Shown here one piece after another: positions 42,726 through 51,500 of a stretch of DNA of 64,000 nt. Location: contig NZ_QFFJ01000002.1 in the NCBI RefSeq assembly GCF_003308995.1, positions 682,001 through 746,000 on the forward strand, written 5' to 3'. The notes beneath the pieces are model-generated. The model saw only the letters and a program-made list of their open reading frames with translations, had not been told where the DNA came from and made no database searches. Position 1 is the first letter of the stretch, and every line of letters begins with the position of its first letter. Made by a program: the position numbers and the translations under genes. Origin of the DNA: Chitinophaga flava. GTDB taxonomy: Bacteria > Bacteroidota > Bacteroidia > Chitinophagales > Chitinophagaceae.

Positions 42726-43952
42726 ATGAAAATACAAGGGTTGTTATGTGGGATGTTGTTCCCGCTTTTATTTGCCCAAACTACCTTGGCCGGCGAACCA
42801 GATGAAACGGCCGGTCAGCCTGCCCGGAAAGCCAGGCTGGTACTGGTAACAGACAAATTCATTTCCCCTGTTAACATGGCTGTGCCCCGCGATGGTACCG
42901 GCCGGCTGTTTTTCTGCCAGAAAGAAGGCAAGGTCTGGATCGTTAATAAAGATGGTAGTCAGCAGCCCCAGCCCTTCCTGGACGTGAGCGCCGATATGGT
43001 AAAAATAAACCCGGCCTATGATGAAAGAGGACTGCTGGGCATGGCTTTCCATCCCAATTTTAAAAAGAACCGCAAATTTTATGTCTACTATAGTGCACCC
43101 GTACTCAACCCGGTAAAAAAAGTGCTGGATCACAAAAGCCAGCTGGTGGAATTTATCGCCTCTGCCGCCAACCCCAACATGGCAGATCCGGCTTCCAAAA
43201 GGGTACTGATGGAAATAGATCAGCCTGAATCCAATCATAATGGGGGCCAGCTGGCCTTCGGTCCCGACGGATACCTGTATATAGGCCTCGGTGATGGCGG
43301 TGGTGGTGGCGACAAACACGGCACCATCGGCAATGCACAGAACATGGGCACCGTACTGGGCAAAATTCTCCGGATCGATGTAAACGCAACTCCCTATAAA
43401 GTCCCAGCAGACAACCCCTTCGTGAAAAAAGAAGGAGCAAAGCCTGAAATATGGGCCTATGGCCTGCGTAACCCATGGCGTTTTTCCTTCGACCGGAGTA
43501 CAGGCAGAATCTTCGCCGGTGATGTAGGACAAAACAAATATGAGGAAGTAGATATCATCACCAAAGGAGGGAACTATGGCTGGCGTATCATGGAAGGTTA
43601 TCATGATTTCAACGTGCCGGCTGATGAAGATAAGAACAAACTGGTGGCTCCCATACACGAATATGACCACGATCTGGGGATCAGTATCACCGGTGGTTAC
43701 GTGTACAGGGGTAATGCGATTCCTTCTCTGAAAGGAATGTACGTATTTGGTGACTACAATGGAAAAACATTTGTGTTGGTACCTAAGGGTAATAAATGGG
43801 AACGCGCAGATCTGCAGTTATCCAACCGTCCCGCGGATAACCCATTCATTCTCAGTTGGGGAGAAGATGAACAGGGCGAACTGTATATGCTCACCAGCAG
43901 CTCCACCAAAAATGGTTTCAAAGGAGCTGTTTATAAGCTGGTAAAGGAATAG
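42726..43952 (+). CDS. PQQ-type soluble sugar dehydrogenase (GSDH family), secreted
   Basis: 408 residues with signal peptide MKIQGLLCGMLFPLLFAQTT then LAGEP. It is a six-bladed beta-propeller of the glucose/sorbosone dehydrogenase family, which oxidises aldoses with PQQ in the periplasm. Visible motifs are RLFFCQKEGKVWIVNKDG, ERGLLGMAFHPNFKKN, NHNGGQLAFGPDGYLYIGLG, YGLRNPWRFSFDRSTGRIFA and GGNYGWRIMEGYHDF. The first histidine and arginine positions of the active site are present. An upstream in-frame start at 42681 is rejected in favour of the signal peptide. A TATTTTTG box lies at 42701-42708. Confidence 0.87.
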   Translation: MKIQGLLCGMLFPLLFAQTTLAGEPDETAGQPARKARLVLVTDKFISPVNMAVPRDGTGRLFFCQKEGKVWIVNKDGSQQPQPFLDVSADMVKINPAYDERGLLGMAFHPNFKKNRKFYVYYSAPVLNPVKKVLDHKSQLVEFIASAANPNMADPASKRVLMEIDQPESNHNGGQLAFGPDGYLYIGLGDGGGGGDKHGTIGNAQNMGTVLGKILRIDVNATPYKVPADNPFVKKEGAKPEIWAYGLRNPWRFSFDRSTGRIFAGDVGQNKYEEVDIITKGGNYGWRIMEGYHDFNVPADEDKNKLVAPIHEYDHDLGISITGGYVYRGNAIPSLKGMYVFGDYNGKTFVLVPKGNKWERADLQLSNRPADNPFILSWGEDEQGELYMLTSSSTKNGFKGAVYKLVKE

Positions 43953-43969
43953 CACGCAAAGAGATACTG

Positions 43970-44046
43970 TAAAAGTGCAAAGTGGTAAAACACCAGGGAT
44001 ACACGTTTGATCCTTCCGGAGGCTTGCTATTTTGCACTTTTTTTTC
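43970..44046 (+). terminator. Long-loop terminator after the sugar dehydrogenase
   Basis: AAAGTGCAAA (from about 43972) pairs with TTTTGCACTTT near 44030-44041, followed by further T residues. The loop is about 50 nt, so the structure is weaker than the others here. Confidence 0.55.
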
Positions 44047-44179
44047 CGCAGAAATTACCTTCTGCGCTGTAGCTTAACCGTTTGGCCCAATTTTTTGTTA
44101 AAAGGAAATAATTTCAAGTAGCAACGGACGATTTTATTTTATATTTGGTCAGACAACGTTTACGTTAATAGAGATATAT

Positions 44180-46303
44180 ATGAGACTGAAAGTGATAATC
44201 CCGGTTGTGCTTCTAAGCATCTCTGCCGGCGTGTTGGCTTTTAATAAGCTGGGACATTCGGAAGATCCTCCCGGCCGTTATGAGGTCATCATGAACCTGG
44301 TAGGCCAGATGCTGAAAGAAGGACATTACCAACCCAAACCCATCGACGATGCCTTCTCCAAAGAAGTTTTCAATAAATATGTGCGTAGCCTGGATGTGGA
44401 AAAGAAATTTTTCCTGAAATCCGATATAGACCGGCTGGCTCCTCTTGCCACACATATCGATGATGAATTAAAAGGAGCTCCGGTGGATTGTTTCCGCAAT
44501 ATCAACACCCTGATCAAACAAAGGGTGGCTGAAGCTGCCAGCATCTATCCCGAGATCCTGTCCAAACCCTTCGATTTCACAGCAGATGAAAAAGTAGTGC
44601 TGGACCCCGAGAAGGTTGACTATCCCGTTGACGAGACTGCCCGTAAGGAAGCCTGGCGTAAGGTGCTGAAATACCGCACACTCGAAAAGTTGACAGACCT
44701 GCAGGACCTCAGAGAGAAAGCCAAGGAAACAGACAGCATCAAAACCAAAACAGACGCCCAGCTGGAAAGCGATGCGCGTGTAAAGGTGAAACAGCTGTAT
44801 GACCGCTACTTTGAAAGACTGAAAAACAGACAGAACGACAATGATCGTTTTAACTTATACGTGAATGCCATCACCACCACGATGGACCCGCATACAGACT
44901 ACTTCCCGCCTGATGAAAAACGTGCCTTTGAAGAACAGATGGCCGGTAAATTCTTCGGCATCGGAGCTCAGCTTAAAGAAGAAGGCGACAGAATTAAAGT
45001 TGTCAGCATCGTTACAGGCAGCCCCAGCTGGAAACAAGGTCAGCTGAAAGCCAATGATGTAATCCAGAAAGTAGCTCAGGGCAACGGTGAATCGGTAGAC
45101 ATCACCGGTTACCCTGTGGAAGATGCAGTAAAACTGATCCGTGGTAAAAAAGGTTCTCCGGTAAAACTCACCGTGAAAAGTGTGGATGGTACCATCAAAG
45201 ACATTACCATCGTAAGGGATGAAATCGTTACTGAAGAAACGTTCGCTAAATCTGCCATTATCAATGGTCAGCATAAGATTGGTTATATCTACCTGCCTGA
45301 GTTCTACGCCGACTTCAACGACCGTAACGGTGCACGCAGCGCCGAAGACGTTGCTAAGGAAGTAGCCAAACTCAAAGCAGAAAAAGTAGAAGGTATCATC
45401 CTCGATCTCCGCTTTAATGGCGGTGGCTCCCTGCAGGACGTGGTACAGATGGCCGGCCTGTTTATTCCGGAAGGTCCTATCGTTCAGGTACGTTCCAGAG
45501 GTGGTGATGCCGTAGTACTGCGCGACCGCGATAAAAATGTACAATACGACGGCCCGCTGGCCATTATGGTTAACGAATACAGTGCCTCTGCTTCCGAAAT
45601 CATGGCAGCCGCCATGCAGGACTACAAACGCGCTGTTATCATCGGTAGCACACAAACCTTTGGTAAAGGTACCGTACAACGCCTCTTCAATCTGGACGAT
45701 TTCTATCCGGTGAAAGACGGCGGCAGCCTCGGTGCCCTGAAACTCACCCAGCAGAAATTCTACCGCGCCAATGGCGGTTCTACCCAGCTGAAAGGAGTTG
45801 CCTCCGATGTAGTGCTTCCGGATCCATACTATGATGTAGCTGAACGTAAAGACACCGATGCACTGATATGGGACGAAATTCCCCGTGCTGCCTTCACACC
45901 ATGGATCAACCCAGTGAATACAGAAGCCCTGAAAAAAAGCAGCGAGAAAAGAATGGCTAACAGCCCTGCTTTCAAACTGCTCAACGAGAACCTCAGCACA
46001 CTGAAAAAACTCGAAAAACAGGAAACCTATTCACTCAATCTGCAGACCTTCAAATCTGAGCAGAAATCCAATACTGCCGCCCTTAAAAAGTATGACGCAG
46101 TAAACGATAAAGTGAAAGAACTCAGCATCGTCAACATTAAGTCTGATATGGACAAACTGGGCAACGACTCTTCTAAGATCGCCCGCAACAAAGACTGGCT
46201 CAAGGTAAGAACCAAAGATATTTACCTCGACGAAGCCGTAAATGTGATGAATGATCTGATTGTTATGTCGCTGCCTAAGATGGAACGCAAAACGAACCGC
46301 TGA
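44180..46303 (+). CDS. prc: Tail-specific protease Prc/Tsp (S41)
   Basis: Periplasmic carboxy-terminal processing protease of 707 residues. An N-terminal signal segment (LKVIIPVVLLSISAGVLAF) is followed by the Tsp N-terminal helical region, a PDZ domain (GIGAQLKEEGDRIKVVSIVT and on to ANDVIQKVAQG), and the S41 core. The nucleophile is in NEYSASASEIMAAAMQ and the catalytic lysine in TFGKGTVQRLF. A DUF3340-type C-terminal region follows. It degrades or trims envelope proteins from the C-terminus. It is convergent with a second S41 protease, separated by a palindromic element. Confidence 0.92.
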   Translation: MRLKVIIPVVLLSISAGVLAFNKLGHSEDPPGRYEVIMNLVGQMLKEGHYQPKPIDDAFSKEVFNKYVRSLDVEKKFFLKSDIDRLAPLATHIDDELKGAPVDCFRNINTLIKQRVAEAASIYPEILSKPFDFTADEKVVLDPEKVDYPVDETARKEAWRKVLKYRTLEKLTDLQDLREKAKETDSIKTKTDAQLESDARVKVKQLYDRYFERLKNRQNDNDRFNLYVNAITTTMDPHTDYFPPDEKRAFEEQMAGKFFGIGAQLKEEGDRIKVVSIVTGSPSWKQGQLKANDVIQKVAQGNGESVDITGYPVEDAVKLIRGKKGSPVKLTVKSVDGTIKDITIVRDEIVTEETFAKSAIINGQHKIGYIYLPEFYADFNDRNGARSAEDVAKEVAKLKAEKVEGIILDLRFNGGGSLQDVVQMAGLFIPEGPIVQVRSRGGDAVVLRDRDKNVQYDGPLAIMVNEYSASASEIMAAAMQDYKRAVIIGSTQTFGKGTVQRLFNLDDFYPVKDGGSLGALKLTQQKFYRANGGSTQLKGVASDVVLPDPYYDVAERKDTDALIWDEIPRAAFTPWINPVNTEALKKSSEKRMANSPAFKLLNENLSTLKKLEKQETYSLNLQTFKSEQKSNTAALKKYDAVNDKVKELSIVNIKSDMDKLGNDSSKIARNKDWLKVRTKDIYLDEAVNVMNDLIVMSLPKMERKTNR

Positions 46304-46497
46304 TAAATGCTGATGTTTTTGATGTTCCTGATAAGCGAAGATCATAGCGAGAAAATGATGTAGCTTAAAAGACAATATTATAAAAAGCGAATCGCCCATG
46401 ATACAATATCATGGGCGATTCGCTTTTTATAATATAAGGTCAATCTTCGTTATAATCTCCACTCATCAGGAGCATCAAAAAACATCAGCAGTCATCA
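46301..46497. repeat. Stop-to-stop palindromic element, copy C
   Basis: Runs from the TGA of prc to the TGA of the convergent ctpA-like gene. Arms read CTGATGTTTTTGATGTTCCT on one side and CTGATGTTTTTTGATGCTCC on the other, then GATGAG-like and GAAGAT segments. The central hairpin is AAAAAGCGAATCGCCCATGAT paired with its complement around ACAAT. It is longer than copies A and B (197 bp) because of an extra 30-40 bp on the left side. Confidence 0.82.
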
Positions 46498-48102
46498 ATG
46501 TTTGTTATTGTGCTCTAATGTTTCCAGCGCTTTCTTAATCACCGGATCGTTGGCATTGACGGTCTCATAGAAACCTTCCGTGCGGTACAGCTGACGGGCC
46601 AGTACAGCTTTCAGCCTTGTTTTGATTTCCTCTTCGTCATGGATGCTCAGGCGGTTGAGGCCAGGAACACTGTCTTTCTGGGCGAAGGTTTTGAATTCGC
46701 TGAACAGCTCAGGCGTGGTGTGGAAGTTTTTGGTGAAGTCTTCCGCATCCTTGTAGCGTTTGAAGGTTTCTCTGTTGCTGGTATAATACTGGTAGGCGAA
46801 GTTGCCCAGTGCATTACGTGTATAGATGGCCGTTAGTGCCGGTGAGAAACGGGAAGTATCAAACGGTACGAAGATATCAGGGGTGATACCACCGCCTCCG
46901 TATACGCGGCGGCCGGAGTTGGTTGTATATGGAACGGTATCAGTGATTTTGATACTGTCTTTATTGACCAGTTCGCCGTGATGGTAGCGTTCCAGGATAT
47001 CATCATCGTAGGAAGTGCCATCGCCGTAAGGTTTCTGGATGCTTCTGCCGGAAGGGATGTAGTAGCGGGCAACGGTTAGGCGCAGCGCACCACCGTTGTC
47101 GAGGTCGTATTGTTCCTGTACCAGTCCTTTACCGAAGGTACGGCGTCCGATGATGGTACCGCGGTCCCAGTCCTGGATGGCGCCGGCGAGGATTTCACTG
47201 GCGGAAGCGGAGCCTTCATCAGTGAGGATAGCCAGTGCACCGGTTTCAAACATTCCCGGACGTTTGGTTTTATAGTCGGTGCGGGGATAGGCTTTTCCTT
47301 TTGTATAGAGTATGAGGCGGTTGTCGGGCAGCAGTTCGTCGGCGATGCGTACGGCAGCGTCCATAAATCCGCCTGGGTTCTGGCGTACATCGATGATGAG
47401 TTTTTGCATGCCTTGTTTTTCCAGCTTACGCATGGCTTTCATGAACTCATCAAAGGTGGTGGCTGCAAATTTGTTGATCTTGATATAACCTACGCCAGGA
47501 GCGGCCATATAACTTGCATCGATGCTGTACAGAGGAATAACACCTCTTTTAATAGGCACCTGTATTTTTTTCTGCTGGCGTAACAGCACAGTATTGACAA
47601 CAGAGCCTGCCGGGCCGCGCAGCAGTTTGCGTACTCTTTCGGGGGTGATACCATTACCTGCAACGAGCGTATCGTTTACCCGGAGGATTTTATCACCGGT
47701 TTGTAAGCCGGCTGCTTCGGAAGGGCCTCCGCTGAGTACAGACACTACGTTAACGGTATCTGCAGTGATATTAAACTCTACGCCGATACCTTCAAAGTTG
47801 CCTTCCAGGTCTTCATTAACCGATTGCAGCTGAGAAGGGGGGATATAGATGGAGTGCGGGTCCAGATGTGCCAGCAGGCCTTCTATGGCTTCCTGTTGTA
47901 CTTTATCGGCATCGAGTGTATCTACATATTTAGTTTTAATAAGATCCATTACCTCCTGCAGAGCGCCTTTGCTGGGCTTGGTAAAGAAGACCGTGGTGCC
48001 GCCGGTATTGGAACCAGGCATTTTATGGCCGAGGAACATTCCGATGGCCAGCACTACTGCAAAGAGAAGAGGTAAGAAAACATTCAGCTTCCTGTTTGAC
48101 AT
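46495..48102 (-). CDS. C-terminal processing peptidase (S41, CtpA type)
   Basis: 535-residue envelope protease anchored by an N-terminal hydrophobic segment (NVFLPLLFAVVLAIGMFLGH). A PDZ domain (EGIGVEFNITADTVNVVSVL to LQTGDKILRVNDTL) precedes the S41 core with the nucleophile in DEGSASASEILAGAIQDWD and the lysine in RTFGKGLVQEQ. The C-terminus carries an extra helical region of about 130 residues. It lies opposite prc, with both genes ending at the same palindromic element. The substrates are unknown. Confidence 0.9.
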   Translation of the reverse strand: MSNRKLNVFLPLLFAVVLAIGMFLGHKMPGSNTGGTTVFFTKPSKGALQEVMDLIKTKYVDTLDADKVQQEAIEGLLAHLDPHSIYIPPSQLQSVNEDLEGNFEGIGVEFNITADTVNVVSVLSGGPSEAAGLQTGDKILRVNDTLVAGNGITPERVRKLLRGPAGSVVNTVLLRQQKKIQVPIKRGVIPLYSIDASYMAAPGVGYIKINKFAATTFDEFMKAMRKLEKQGMQKLIIDVRQNPGGFMDAAVRIADELLPDNRLILYTKGKAYPRTDYKTKRPGMFETGALAILTDEGSASASEILAGAIQDWDRGTIIGRRTFGKGLVQEQYDLDNGGALRLTVARYYIPSGRSIQKPYGDGTSYDDDILERYHHGELVNKDSIKITDTVPYTTNSGRRVYGGGGITPDIFVPFDTSRFSPALTAIYTRNALGNFAYQYYTSNRETFKRYKDAEDFTKNFHTTPELFSEFKTFAQKDSVPGLNRLSIHDEEEIKTRLKAVLARQLYRTEGFYETVNANDPVIKKALETLEHNNKH

Positions 48103-48314
48103 AATTTGTTTGTTAACCCGCTAATTTATGACCAATCTTTTAACCATGTAATATAAGCCGCAGGCGGAAGGAAATCTGCTGCGCGCATGCATCATCATAG
48201 CCTAAACTCAGGGGTGGCATTTGTTTTTATGAAACCCTTTTGTTTAAATTGTGACAAAAATAGCATAAATCAGGAGCAAACGCTTACGATTCTTTAATTT
48301 CATAATTTACAGGG

Positions 48315-49166
48315 ATGGCTGCAAGAACAAAGCTGATAGCTGACAGCGGATCTACAAAAACAGAATGGGCCCTGTTGGGAAACCATGAGCCAGGGATCTA
48401 CAACACACAGGGTGTGAGCCCGTATTTTCAAACCGCTGACCAGATCCGGCAGATTCTGGAAGTGGAGCTGATACCACAGCTGCCGGCCAACACAACGATA
48501 GACGAGGTGTATTTCTATGGTACCGGCCTTTCCCAGCAGAAGAATATTCAACTGGTAACAGACAGCCTGAAAGCAGTATGGCCACAGGCGCTGATAGATG
48601 TGAACCACGACCTGATGGGCGCGGCCCGTGCATTGTGCGGCCGTGGACCTGGGATTGCCAGTATTCTGGGCACCGGTTCCAACTCCTGTTATTTCGATGG
48701 AGAAAAAATTGTTAAAAATAATCCGGGCCTGGGATATATCCTCGGTGATGAAGGCAGTGGTGCCTACCTGGGCAGAAAGGTGCTGCAGTACTATCTGTAC
48801 AACACTTTCGATGAAGAACTGATGGCCCGGTTTGACCTGAAGTATAATACCAATAAAGACGAAATACTGGAAAACGTATATAGGAAACCCCTTGCCAACC
48901 GTTATCTGTCAAAATACTCGACCTTTCTTTCAGAAAACAGAGGCCATTTCCTGATTGAGAATATCCTGGAAGACGGCCTGAATGATTTCTTCTTTAATCA
49001 TCTTTACAAGTACCGGGAAAGCTGGACCACCGCCCTGCACTTTACCGGTGGCATCGCCTGGCATTTTCAGGATATCCTGAAAGAGCTGTGCGAGCTCTAT
49101 GAGCTGCCTATTGGCAAAATATTACGTACGCCAATGGAAGGACTCATCGTATATCATAATAGTTAA
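48315..49166 (+). CDS. BadF/BadG-type sugar kinase, probable MurK-like amino sugar kinase
   Basis: 283-residue ASKHA-fold kinase. The phosphate-1 motif is LIADSGSTKTEWALLG, phosphate-2 is IASILGTGSNSCYFDG with GYILGDEGSGAYLGRKVL, and the adenosine region is ALHFTGGIAWHFQDILKE. Annotated relatives are N-acetylglucosamine kinases. The next gene is murQ, 22 bp downstream, and in Tannerella a BadF-type kinase MurK with MurQ phosphorylates and converts N-acetylmuramic acid. I infer the same recycling role here. No transporter gene is adjacent. Confidence 0.82.
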   Translation: MAARTKLIADSGSTKTEWALLGNHEPGIYNTQGVSPYFQTADQIRQILEVELIPQLPANTTIDEVYFYGTGLSQQKNIQLVTDSLKAVWPQALIDVNHDLMGAARALCGRGPGIASILGTGSNSCYFDGEKIVKNNPGLGYILGDEGSGAYLGRKVLQYYLYNTFDEELMARFDLKYNTNKDEILENVYRKPLANRYLSKYSTFLSENRGHFLIENILEDGLNDFFFNHLYKYRESWTTALHFTGGIAWHFQDILKELCELYELPIGKILRTPMEGLIVYHNS

Positions 49167-49188
49167 AAACATCTACAACAGATCATAT

Positions 49189-50007
49189 ATGGCATTTGAA
49201 AAAGTAACTGAACAGACTTCTCACTATCGTCATCTCGAAAAGATGAGCCTGACGGAATTGTTGACCAATATCAATAAAGAAGATCGCTCAGTTCCCTTAG
49301 CAGTGGAAAAATCTATTCCTCAGATTGAAAAACTCGTAGCAGCAATAGCAGACAAAATGCTGGCAGGAGGACGTTTGTTTTATATCGGCGCCGGTACCAG
49401 TGGCCGATTAGGTATTGTAGACGCCTCTGAATGCCCGCCTACTTTTGGTGTGCCGCAAGGTCTGGTAATAGGCCTGATTGCCGGTGGTGACAACGCTATC
49501 CGTAAAGCAGTGGAGTTTGCGGAAGATGATCGCGAACAAGGCTGGAAAGACCTGCAGGAGTTTAATATCTCCGATAAAGATGTGGTGGTAGGTATCGCTG
49601 CCAGCGGTACTACACCTTATGTTATCGGTGCGCTGGATAAATGCCGCAGCAACGGCATCATTACCGGCAGCATCAGCTGTAATCCCGGTTCACCGGTGTC
49701 TGCGTCTGCCGATTTCCCGGTAGAAGTAGTGGTAGGGCCCGAATTTGTTACCGGTAGCACCCGCATGAAAAGCGGTACCGCACAGAAGCTGGTGCTCAAC
49801 ATGGTCTCTACTTCCGTGATGATCCAGCTCGGCAGAGTAGAAGATAACAAAATGGTAAACATGCAGCTGAGTAATGAAAAACTGGTGGACAGAGGCGTGA
49901 AAATGCTGATGGAGAAACTGTCTATCACTGATTACGAACAGGCACATCAGCTGCTGCTGAAAGCCGGTAGCGTGAAAAAGGCTGTTGATGATTTTGCCAA
50001 AGCCTGA
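49189..50007 (+). CDS. murQ: N-acetylmuramic acid 6-phosphate etherase
   Basis: Cleaves the lactyl ether of MurNAc 6-phosphate to give GlcNAc 6-phosphate and D-lactate in cell-wall recycling. SIS-domain motifs are FYIGAGTSGRLGIVDASECP and VGPEFVTGSTRMKSGTAQKL, both highly conserved in MurQ. The 272 residues start at MAFEKVTEQTSHYRHLEKMS (49189); the longer frame from 49099 overlaps the kinase gene and is rejected. It is in operon with the upstream kinase. Confidence 0.93.
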   Translation: MAFEKVTEQTSHYRHLEKMSLTELLTNINKEDRSVPLAVEKSIPQIEKLVAAIADKMLAGGRLFYIGAGTSGRLGIVDASECPPTFGVPQGLVIGLIAGGDNAIRKAVEFAEDDREQGWKDLQEFNISDKDVVVGIAASGTTPYVIGALDKCRSNGIITGSISCNPGSPVSASADFPVEVVVGPEFVTGSTRMKSGTAQKLVLNMVSTSVMIQLGRVEDNKMVNMQLSNEKLVDRGVKMLMEKLSITDYEQAHQLLLKAGSVKKAVDDFAKA

Positions 50008-50039
50008 TTAAATCTGAAATTTGTAGCGAAGACTACAAC

Positions 50040-50603
50040 ATGCATACAATCGAACCATATTATAACTGGAGGCACCTGTACGCCGCTGAAGAAGATGAAC
50101 TATCACCCTTCTATGGGAGGGAGTACAGTGAATTTGAATTTACCAATACAGTTTATAACTACTACGTTCACCCGCAGTGGGATGATTTCGGCTCCCGTAA
50201 CCTGTACCTGAAAATCCTTTTCGCTGACTACCAGTACAATTTTGCTATCATAGAATTATTGGGAGAATGGAATGATGCCATCGACAATGATATCATGACC
50301 CTCAAGCGGGAAGTCATCGATGTGCTGATTGCTGAAGGGATCTACAAGTTTATCCTCATCACCGAAAATGTGATGAATTTCCATTCTTCAGATGATTGTT
50401 ATTACGAAGAATGGTGGGAGGATATCAAAGATGAAGGCGGCTGGATAGTCAGTCTGAATATGCCCGAACAAACCAGACAGGAGTTCGAGAAAGCCCGGCT
50501 GCATCATTATATCCATCTGCTGGATGATGATAAATGGCGAACATATCAACCCCTGCATTTGTATAATATGATAGACAACATCATGTTGAAACGGTTGGAA
50601 TAA
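50040..50603 (+). CDS. Conserved-looking protein of unknown function after murQ
   Basis: 187 residues, acidic and rich in Tyr, Trp and Asp (for example SPFYGREYSEFEFTNTVYNY and DDCYYEEWWEDIKDEGGWIV). There is no signal peptide or membrane span, so it is likely cytoplasmic. I do not recognise the family. It starts 32 bp after murQ and ends at an AT-rich terminator, so it is probably the third gene of the recycling operon. Confidence 0.75.
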   Translation: MHTIEPYYNWRHLYAAEEDELSPFYGREYSEFEFTNTVYNYYVHPQWDDFGSRNLYLKILFADYQYNFAIIELLGEWNDAIDNDIMTLKREVIDVLIAEGIYKFILITENVMNFHSSDDCYYEEWWEDIKDEGGWIVSLNMPEQTRQEFEKARLHHYIHLLDDDKWRTYQPLHLYNMIDNIMLKRLE

Positions 50604-50636
50604 TTTATATTATATTTTCAGTACGAAATGAAAGAT

Positions 50637-50686
50637 ATTATGCATAAAATGATTGATTTTCAGTTGTTTTATGCATAATTTTTTAT
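50637..50686 (+). terminator. AT-rich terminator after the murQ operon
   Basis: ATTATGCATAAAA (50637-50649) and TTTTATGCATAAT (50667-50679) form a perfect 13-bp stem around a 17-nt loop, followed by TTTTTAT. The arms also contain the ATGCAT palindrome. Confidence 0.7.
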
Positions 50687-50717
50687 TGTAATGTTTAAGA
50701 AAACCTGATAAATATCA

Positions 50718-50748
50718 TTTGGTTTTTATTTTTCCTGCCCTAAATTTG
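50718..50748 (+). promoter_or_regulatory. Promoter of sdhCAB
   Basis: TTTG (50718-50721), a 19-bp spacer and TAAATTTG (50741-50748) match the Bacteroidota -33/-7 promoter completely. The start of transcription should be near 50753, leaving a leader of about 45 nt before sdhC. Confidence 0.8.
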
Positions 50749-50797
50749 CGCGACATTTCAATCATCTTTTTATACAAGGAAGCTTAGAATTTTACTT

Positions 50798-51481
50798 ATG
50801 AAGTGGTCACAGTTATTTAATACCTCTATCGGTAAGAAGTTATTGGTAGGTGCTACCGGTTTGTTTCTTTGCAGTTTTGTTATAGTGCACCTGGCAGGTA
50901 ACGTCCAGCTGCTTTATAACGATGAAGGCAAGGCTTTTAACTCTTACGCCCAGTTCATGGGGCACAACAGTCTGGTCCAGTTCATTGCCTGGGGACTGAA
51001 AATATTGATCGTGATCCACGCGTTGGTCGCGCTGAAGCTCACGTTCGCTAACAGGGCTGCCCGTCCGGTGAAATATGCCGTTAATCCCGGCAACCAGACA
51101 TCTTCCTGGTTCAGCCGCCAGATGGCTATCATGGGTAGCATTCTTTTTGTCTTCATTGTGATCCACCTGGTTAACTTCTGGGGCGCGTTCCACTATACCA
51201 ACATGCCTACCCATACCTATCCCGGTGTGGAAGAACCGTTGAAAGACCTGTATGCGCTGACTTATGAAACCTTCAAAAACGGCTTGCTGGTTGTATTGTA
51301 CGTAATCGGTATGATAGGCCTGTCTTTCCACCTGATCCACGGTTTCAAAAGCGCTTTCCAGACCTTCGGTTTAAATCACAAAAAATACAACGGCCTGATC
51401 AGTTTTGTAGGGGTATGGATCTTCGGTATCCTCATCCCGCTTGGTTTTGCTCTGATCCCGATTGTAATCTATTTCAAATAA
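50798..51481 (+). CDS. sdhC: Succinate dehydrogenase/fumarate reductase cytochrome b subunit
   Basis: 227-residue membrane anchor with five hydrophobic segments and several histidines placed for two b-type hemes (FVIVHLAGNVQLLY, LIVIHALVALKLTF, VIHLVNFWGAFHY, LSFHLIHGFKSAFQTFGL). This is the single-subunit cytochrome b558-type anchor of Bacteroidota and Bacillus complex II, with quinone oxidoreduction at the membrane. It precedes sdhA by 19 bp and has a consensus promoter upstream. Confidence 0.92.
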   Translation: MKWSQLFNTSIGKKLLVGATGLFLCSFVIVHLAGNVQLLYNDEGKAFNSYAQFMGHNSLVQFIAWGLKILIVIHALVALKLTFANRAARPVKYAVNPGNQTSSWFSRQMAIMGSILFVFIVIHLVNFWGAFHYTNMPTHTYPGVEEPLKDLYALTYETFKNGLLVVLYVIGMIGLSFHLIHGFKSAFQTFGLNHKKYNGLISFVGVWIFGILIPLGFALIPIVIYFK

Positions 51482-51500
51482 TTCTGTAAAGTAAGGATAT

